From: Sulfitobacter albidus
GTDB taxonomy: Bacteria > Pseudomonadota > Alphaproteobacteria > Rhodobacterales > Rhodobacteraceae
Direction: 5' to 3'
Assembly (NCBI RefSeq): GCF_018200035.1
Contig: NZ_CP073582.1
Coordinates: 62,001 to 126,000 of the forward strand
Length of the DNA stretch: 64,000 nucleotides
A model generated the notes under the pieces. That model did not search any database, was not told the origin of the DNA, and worked only from the letters and a program-made list of their open reading frames with translations. Positions 58,453-64,000 of the stretch are shown here, in pieces. The translations under genes and the position numbers were made by a program. Numbering within the stretch: position 1 is the first letter of the stretch; the number at the start of each line of letters is the position of its first letter.

Positions 58453-58703
58453 GCTATTGAAATTCCCCGGCTGTTTGCGCCCGCAATTCGAACGCTGCCC
58501 GCAAACCTTGCGATTAAGTCGCCGGGCGGTCAAGTTGCGCGCCGACCGCGCAACGCATTTCCGGTCACCCATTCACTGCCGAAAACAATGCAAATCGACC
58601 ACGTTGCACTGCTGGAAGTTCGCGTGCGACGAGAAAAGGTTTACGCGCGCGCGGAAAAAATGTTCTGTCTTGTTGCAGTAATTTTAACCCATCGGAATTT
58701 GCC
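58453..58703. promoter_or_regulatory. Divergent region between tssK and the giant repeat protein
   Basis: These 251 bases must hold promoters for both the reverse T6SS operon and the forward adhesin-like gene. An AT-rich patch (about 58655-58700, with GGAAAAAATG and TAATTTTAACCC) is the likely regulatory part. No clear -35/-10 pair was found. Upstream in-frame tssK extension here lacks TssK features. Confidence 0.4.
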
Positions 58704-61700
58704 ATGACGCCCCACGCCCCCTCTGCCGCCACGCCTGTCCAGCTCGGTATTCGTCAACGCAGCCTGCGCAAGCACTGCCGGCTCGGTCGCGCAACACAGC
58801 TTGTCTTTGTTCTGGCGACAGGGGGGCAATGGTGATCTCGGGCGCGAGCATGGCCGAGACGCTGTTTTGGGATGCCGGCGGCGGCGTAGGCCCTCTTGCT
58901 CTGGGGGGTAACGGCATCTGGCAGGAAGGCGGCGGAACAAATCTCTGGATACCAGGGGCACTTCCGAACACCAACCAAGACTTTGCCTCGGGCGATGATG
59001 CGGTCTTCGGGGCGGCCCTCCCGGCGGCGCCCTACACCGTTACCGTTGGGGGCGCCGTAAACGCTGCGAGCATCTTGGGCAATCTTGGCGGCGGGAACAC
59101 CCTGACGTTCACCGGCGACACATTGAATGTGGCGGGGACAATCACCGCCCAGAATACGGGCGAGACGCTCAGCTTCGGCAATCTGCTGGGAACCGGTGCG
59201 TCCTTGGCCGGGGCGGGGAATTTCAGCCTTCAAGGCGGTGTGACCGGCGCCGTCACGATGGCTGGCACGGGAACAGCCACGATTTCAAGCACTGTCGGCA
59301 GCCTCAGTAACCAGTCGGGCACCACCGATGTCACGACCGGAGGTATAGTGACCGGCGCGACCGACGTCTCAAATGGCGAAGTGACCGTAACGGGTGGCGC
59401 GCTGAACGGCGCCTCCACCGTCTCAGGCGGCACGCTCGACATCGACGCGGGCACAGTTGCGGCGGTCGAGAACACCGGCGGCACCGTGGAGATCGGCGGC
59501 GGCACGGTCGCCAGCCTCGACAACACCTCGGGCACCGGGACGCTCACGGCGGGGACCATCTCCGGCACGCTGAACGTGGACGCGGGCGGCGTGACCAACT
59601 CCGGCACAGCAGTGACCGGGGCGACAACGATTACCGGCGGCGAGCTGCTTGTTACCGGTGCGGCTGCACTGAATGGTGCCTCCACAGTCTCCGGCGGCAC
59701 GCTCGACATCAACGCGGGCTCAGTCGCTGCAGTCGAGAACGCCGGCGGCACGGTGGAGATTGGCGGCGGCACGGTCGCCAGCCTCGACAACACCTCGGGC
59801 ACCGGGACGCTGACGGCGGGGAATATCGCTGGCGCATTGAACGTGGATGCGGGTGAAGTGACGAACTCCGGCACCGCAGTCGCGGGCGCCACCACCGTCA
59901 CCGGCGGCGAGTTGATCGTGAACAACGCTGGCGCACTGAACGGGGCGTCCACAGTATCGGGCGGGACGCTCGACATCGACGGCGGGAGCACAGCGGCGAT
60001 TGAGAATACCGGCGGCACGGTCGAGATCGGCGGCGGGACGGTTGCCAGCCTCGACAACACCTCGGGCACCGGCACGTTTACGGCGGGGACCATCTCCGGC
60101 ACGCTGAACGTGGATGCGGGCGGCGTCACCAACACCGGCACAGCAGTGACCGGGGCGACAACGATCACCGGCGGCGAGCTTCTTGTTACGGGCGCGGCTG
60201 CGCTGAACGGCGCCTCCACCGTTTCGGGCGGCACGCTCGACATCAACGCGGGCTCAGTCGCTGCAGTCGAGAACGCCGGCGGCACGGTGGAGATTGGCGG
60301 CGGCACGGTCGCCAGCCTCGACAACACCTCGGGCACCGGGACGCTGACGGCGGGGAATATCGCTGGCGCATTGAACGTGGATGCGGGTGAAGTGACGAAC
60401 TCCGGCACCGCAGTCGCGGGCGCCACCACCGTCACCGGCGGCGAGTTGATCGTGAACAACGCTGGCGCACTGAACGGGGCGTCCACAGTATCGGGCGGGA
60501 CGCTCGACATCGACGGCGGGAGCACAGCGGCGATTGAGAATACCGGCGGCACGGTCGAGATCGGCGGCGGGACGGTTGCCAGCCTCGACAACACCTCGGG
60601 CACCGGCACGTTTACGGCGGGGACCATCTCCGGCACGCTGAACGTGGATGCGGGCGGCGTCACCAACACCGGCACAGCAGTGACCGGGGCGACAACGATC
60701 ACCGGCGGCGAGCTTCTTGTTACGGGCGCGGCTGCGCTGAACGGCGCCTCCACCGTTTCGGGCGGCACGCTCGACATCAACGCGGGCTCAGTCGCTGCAG
60801 TCGAGAACGCCGGCGGCACGGTGGAGATTGGCGGCGGCACGGTCGCCAGCCTCGACAACACCTCGGGCACCGGGACGCTGACGGCGGGGAATATCGCTGG
60901 CGCATTGAACGTGGATGCGGGTGAAGTGACGAACTCCGGCACCGCAGTCGCGGGCGCCACCACCGTCACCGGCGGCGAGTTGATCGTGAACAACGCTGGC
61001 GCGCTGAACGGGGCGTCCACCGTCTCCGGCGGCACGCTCGACATCGACGCAGGCTCAGTCGCTGCAGTCGAGAACACCGGCGGCACGGTCGAAATCGGCG
61101 GCGGGACTGTCGCCAGCCTGGACAACACCTCGGGCACCGGGATGCTCACGGCGGGGACCATCTCCGGCACGCTGAATGTGGATGCGGGCGGCGTGACCAA
61201 CTCCGGCACAGCAGTGACCGGGGCGACAACGATTACCGGCGGCGAGCTTCTTGTTACGGGCGCGGCTGCGCTGAACGGCGCCTCCACCGTTTCGGGCGGC
61301 ACGCTCGACATCAACGCGGGCTCAGTCGCTGCAGTCGAGAACACCGGCGGAACGGTGGAGATCGGCGGCGGGACGGTTGCCAGCCTGGATAACACTTCAG
61401 GCACCGGGACGCTTACGGCGGGAACCATCTCCGGCACGCTGAACGTGGATGCGGGCGAAGTGACCAACTCCGGTACGGCGGTCACTGGGGCTACAACGGT
61501 CACCGGTGGCGAGTTGATCGTCAACAACGCTGGCGCGCTAAACGGGACGTCCACCGTCTCGGGTGGGACGCTCGACATCGACGCAGGCTCAGTCGCTGCA
61601 GTCGAGAACACCGGCGGCACGGTCGAAATCGGCGGCGGGACTGTCGCCAGCCTGGACAACACCTCGGGCACCGGGACGCTCACGGCGGGGACCATCTCGG

Positions 61701-64000
61701 GCACGCTGAACGTGGATGCGGGCGAGGTGACGAACTCCGGTACGGCGGTCACTGGGGCGACAACGGTTGCCGGCGGCGAGTTGATCGTGAACAACGCAGG
61801 CGCGCTGAACGGGGCCGCCACCGTATCGGGTGGCACGCTCGACATCGACGCAGGCTCAGTCGCTGCAGTCGAGAACACCGGCGGCACGGTGGAGATTGGC
61901 GGCGGGACGGTTGCAAGCCTGGACAACACCTCGGGCACCGGGACGCTGACGGCGGGAACCATCTCCGGCACGCTGAACGTGGATGCGGGCGAAGTGACCA
62001 ACTCCGGTACGGCGGTCACTGGGGCTACAACGGTCACCGGTGGCGAGTTGATCGTCAACAACGCAGGCGCGCTGAACGGGGCGTCCACAGTCTCGGGCGG
62101 CACGCTCGACATCGACGGCGGGACTACGGCGGCGATCGAGAACACCGGCGGCACCGTCGAGATTGGCGGCGGGACGGTTGCAAGCCTCGATAACACCTCG
62201 GGCACCGGGACGCTGACGGCGGGGAATATCGCTGGCACATTGAATGTAGACGCGGGCGAGGTGACAAACTCCGGCACCGCAGTCGCGGGCGCCACCACTG
62301 TCACCGGCGGCGAGTTGATCGTCAACAACGCTGGCGCACTGAACGGCGCATCCACCGTATCGGGTGGCACGCTCGACATCGACGGGGGGACTACGGCCGC
62401 GATCGAGAACACCGGCGGAACGGTCGAGATCGGCGGCGGGACGGTTGCGAGCCTCGACAACACCTCTGGGACCAGCACCGTTACAGGCGGTCGCATTTCA
62501 GGCACCGTGAACGTCGACAACGGCACCGCAACTCTTTCCGGAGGTATCTTGGAAGGTTCGCTCACGCAAACAGGCGGGATTGTGAACCTCTCCACATCAG
62601 TCGGCACATCAACAACTGTCACTGGGGGTACACTCAACCTCAATGCAGGCGCACAGATTGGCGGGCTTCTAACAAATTCGGCAACTGTTTCCTATTCGGG
62701 CGGCACTCTGGCGGACGTCACTAACGACGGCGCTTTTGAAGCCAGCAATTCTTTTTCGATCGCCGGGCGTTTCACAAATAACGGTACGTTGAACCTCAGC
62801 TCTGCAAGCGCCCCAACTACGGTCACCGCCGGAGATTTCACCCTCGCCGGCGATGTCGATACAAACGATACCGACACCGTTACGCTCACCGGTACGACGA
62901 TCACCCTCCAGATGGGCGCTACCTTTGATGGCAGCGCGACGCTGGGAACAAACGTCATTCTCGACGGGACACTAATCAATGACGCCGATATCGACATCGC
63001 CAATGATCGAACGCTGAGCAATGATCTGATCAACATCAATCAAGTTGACCTAAGCGCGGTTCTGACAGGCGGTGGGAACGATCTGACAAATGATGGAGGG
63101 ACTTTCAACATAATCCCTGGGGGCGTCATTCAGGGTGTTAATACCCTCACGAACGAAAACGGCGGCCAGTTTTCCATTGGCGCGACAACCAGCGTAAACG
63201 TCCAGAATTTGACCAGCCAGGATCCCGGGTCTCTGTTGACAGTCGATGGGACTCTGACTGCTGCGAATGGCATCGCCTTGGAAGGCGGGGAAATACGCGT
63301 CAACGGGACAGGCGCGCTGAATGGCGCCTCTATCGTATCGGGCGGCACGCTCGACATCAACGCGGGCACAGTTGCGGCGATCGAGAACACCGGCGGCACC
63401 GTGGAGATCGGTGGCGGAACGGTTGCCAGCCTGGACAACACTTCCGGGACTGGGACGCTTACGGCGGGGACCATCTCCGGCACGCTGAATGTGGATGCAG
63501 GCGAAGTGACGAACTCCGGCACCGCAGTCGCGGGCGCCACCACCGTCACCGGCGGCGAGTTGATCGTCGATGGGACGGGCGCACTGAACGGGGCGTCGAC
63601 CGTATCGGGTGGCACGCTCGACATCGACGCTGGGAGCACGGCGGCGGTCGAGAACACCGGCGGCACCGTGGAGATCGGTGGCGGGACGGTTGCCAGCCTG
63701 GACAATACCTCGGGCACCGGCACGCTGACGGCGGGGAATATCGCTGGCGCATTGAACGTGGATGCGGGTGAAGTGACGAACTCCGGCACCGCAGTCGCGG
63801 GCGCCACCACCGTCACCGGCGGCGAGTTGATCGTCAACAACGCAGGCGCGCTGAACGGGGCCTCCGCCGTCTCGGGCGGCACGCTCGACATCGACGGCGG
63901 GACTACGGCGGCGATCGAGAACACCGGCGGCACCGTCGAGATTGGCGGCGGGACGGTTGCAAGCCTCGATAACACCTCGGGCACCGGGACGCTGACGGCG
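58704..64000 (+). CDS. Giant secreted repeat protein (adhesin/autotransporter-like), partial, one apparent frameshift
   Basis: From ATG 58704 the first 40 codons read TPHAPSAATPVQLGIRQRSL... RLGRATQLVFVLATGG and hit a stop. One G added to the G6 run at 58821-58826 continues as AMVISGASMAETLFWDAGGG, giving a long N-terminal signal peptide (cleavage near SMA-ETL). The frame is then open for about 1,720 codons to the window end. Composition is Gly/Thr/Ala/Val-rich and nearly free of Cys and Lys, typical of beta-helix surface adhesins. Residues from 59396 are mostly tandem 89-residue repeats. The C-terminus lies outside the window, so the export route (type V or type I) cannot be told. Long reverse-strand open frames here are antisense by-products of the repeats. 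Confidence 0.75.
59396..62599 (+). repeat. Tandem array of about twelve 267-bp coding repeats
   Basis: Units begin at 59396, 59663, 59930, 60197, 60464, 60731, 60998, 61265, 61532, 61799, 62066 and 62333, every 267 bases with no indels. The last unit diverges after about 62465. The encoded unit runs GALNGASTVSGGTLDI, EIGGGTVASLDNTSGTGTL, ISGTLNVDAG and TVTGGELIVNNA. A 534-base dimer is repeated almost exactly at 59663, 60197 and 60731. Confidence 0.9.
63311..64000 (+). repeat. Second array of the same 267-bp repeat, cut by window end
   Basis: Units start at 63311, 63578 and 63845. They match the first array closely. The 62465-63310 segment between arrays keeps the frame but is a different, more diverse Thr/Asn/Asp-rich sequence, probably a spacer domain of the same protein. 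Confidence 0.88.

Noticed and set aside
59230-62643. Reverse-strand open frame of 1,137 codons, rich in Pro, Val and Ser
   Set aside because: It is the antisense of the 267-bp repeats. The + frame has a signal peptide, continues through the non-repeated 62465-63310 part and has sensible beta-helix composition; the reverse frame is broken there.
59396-64000. Regularly spaced repeats that could suggest a CRISPR array
   Set aside because: The period is 267 bases, the spacers are also conserved, and the whole stretch is one open frame encoding protein repeats.

Overview
The window looks like chromosomal DNA from a high-GC alphaproteobacterium, most likely a marine member of the Roseobacter/Rhodobacteraceae group. 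The clues are the gene mix (TRAP and tripartite-tricarboxylate (TTT) transporters, DctBD, DUF1036, a CsoR-MauE copper/redox unit) and the alphaproteobacterial style of the type VI secretion system (T6SS), which has no TssJ here. Calls rest on reading the sequence and recognising motifs; no database search was run.

Region 1 (1-5.8 kb): a DctB/DctD two-component pair whose DctD lacks the GAFTGA motif; a copC-copD pair; and a divergent csoR / glutaredoxin-MauE unit with a CsoR-type operator inside a near-consensus promoter. Region 2 (5.8-17.2 kb): a catabolic island. An aldehyde dehydrogenase and a frameshifted Tm-1-like/UPF0261 protein diverge from tctC-tctB-tctA, a cytochrome P450, a glutamine-synthetase-like ligase, a glutamine-amidotransferase-like hydrolase, an IclR regulator and a class III aminotransferase. 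The set resembles a gamma-glutamylation route for amine breakdown. Region 3 (17.2-24.9 kb): a GAF histidine kinase and response regulator, a 4-OT-type tautomerase, an SMP-30 lactonase, an OsmC protein and a TRAP transporter. Three intergenic copies of a TGCGGG-NN-CCCGCA-type palindrome suggest one regulon.

Region 4 (25.1-58.5 kb): a T6SS locus next to a transposase remnant. A forward operon carries a DUF6931-like gene, tagH(fha), tssA, tssB, tssC, hcp, tssE, tssF, tssG, tssH(clpV) and two proteins with LysM or peptidoglycan-binding modules. A reverse gene encodes an M23 peptidase plus lytic-transglycosylase-like protein. A forward operon encodes an ExbB/TolQ protein, two ExbD-like proteins and a TonB-like protein. 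A reverse operon reads tssK, tssL (with OmpA domain), tssM, tagF, pppA, ppkA. The C-terminal periplasmic region of the TonB-like protein resembles that of the PpkA kinase, and the two genes converge on a shared CTAG. This is the best candidate for an undescribed system: a proton-motive-force-driven sensor tied to the threonine-phosphorylation control of T6SS. PpkA has five DRT motifs and TssL has two related RTV motifs, plausible phospho-threonine docking sites for the FHA protein.

Region 5 (58.7-64 kb): the start of a very large secreted repeat protein on the + strand, open to the window end, with at least fifteen 267-bp (89-residue) repeats.

A cross-cutting observation: ten apparent frameshifts in seven genes are all repaired by adding one base to a G/C homopolymer. 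This points to homopolymer under-calling in the assembly rather than to ten broken sites.
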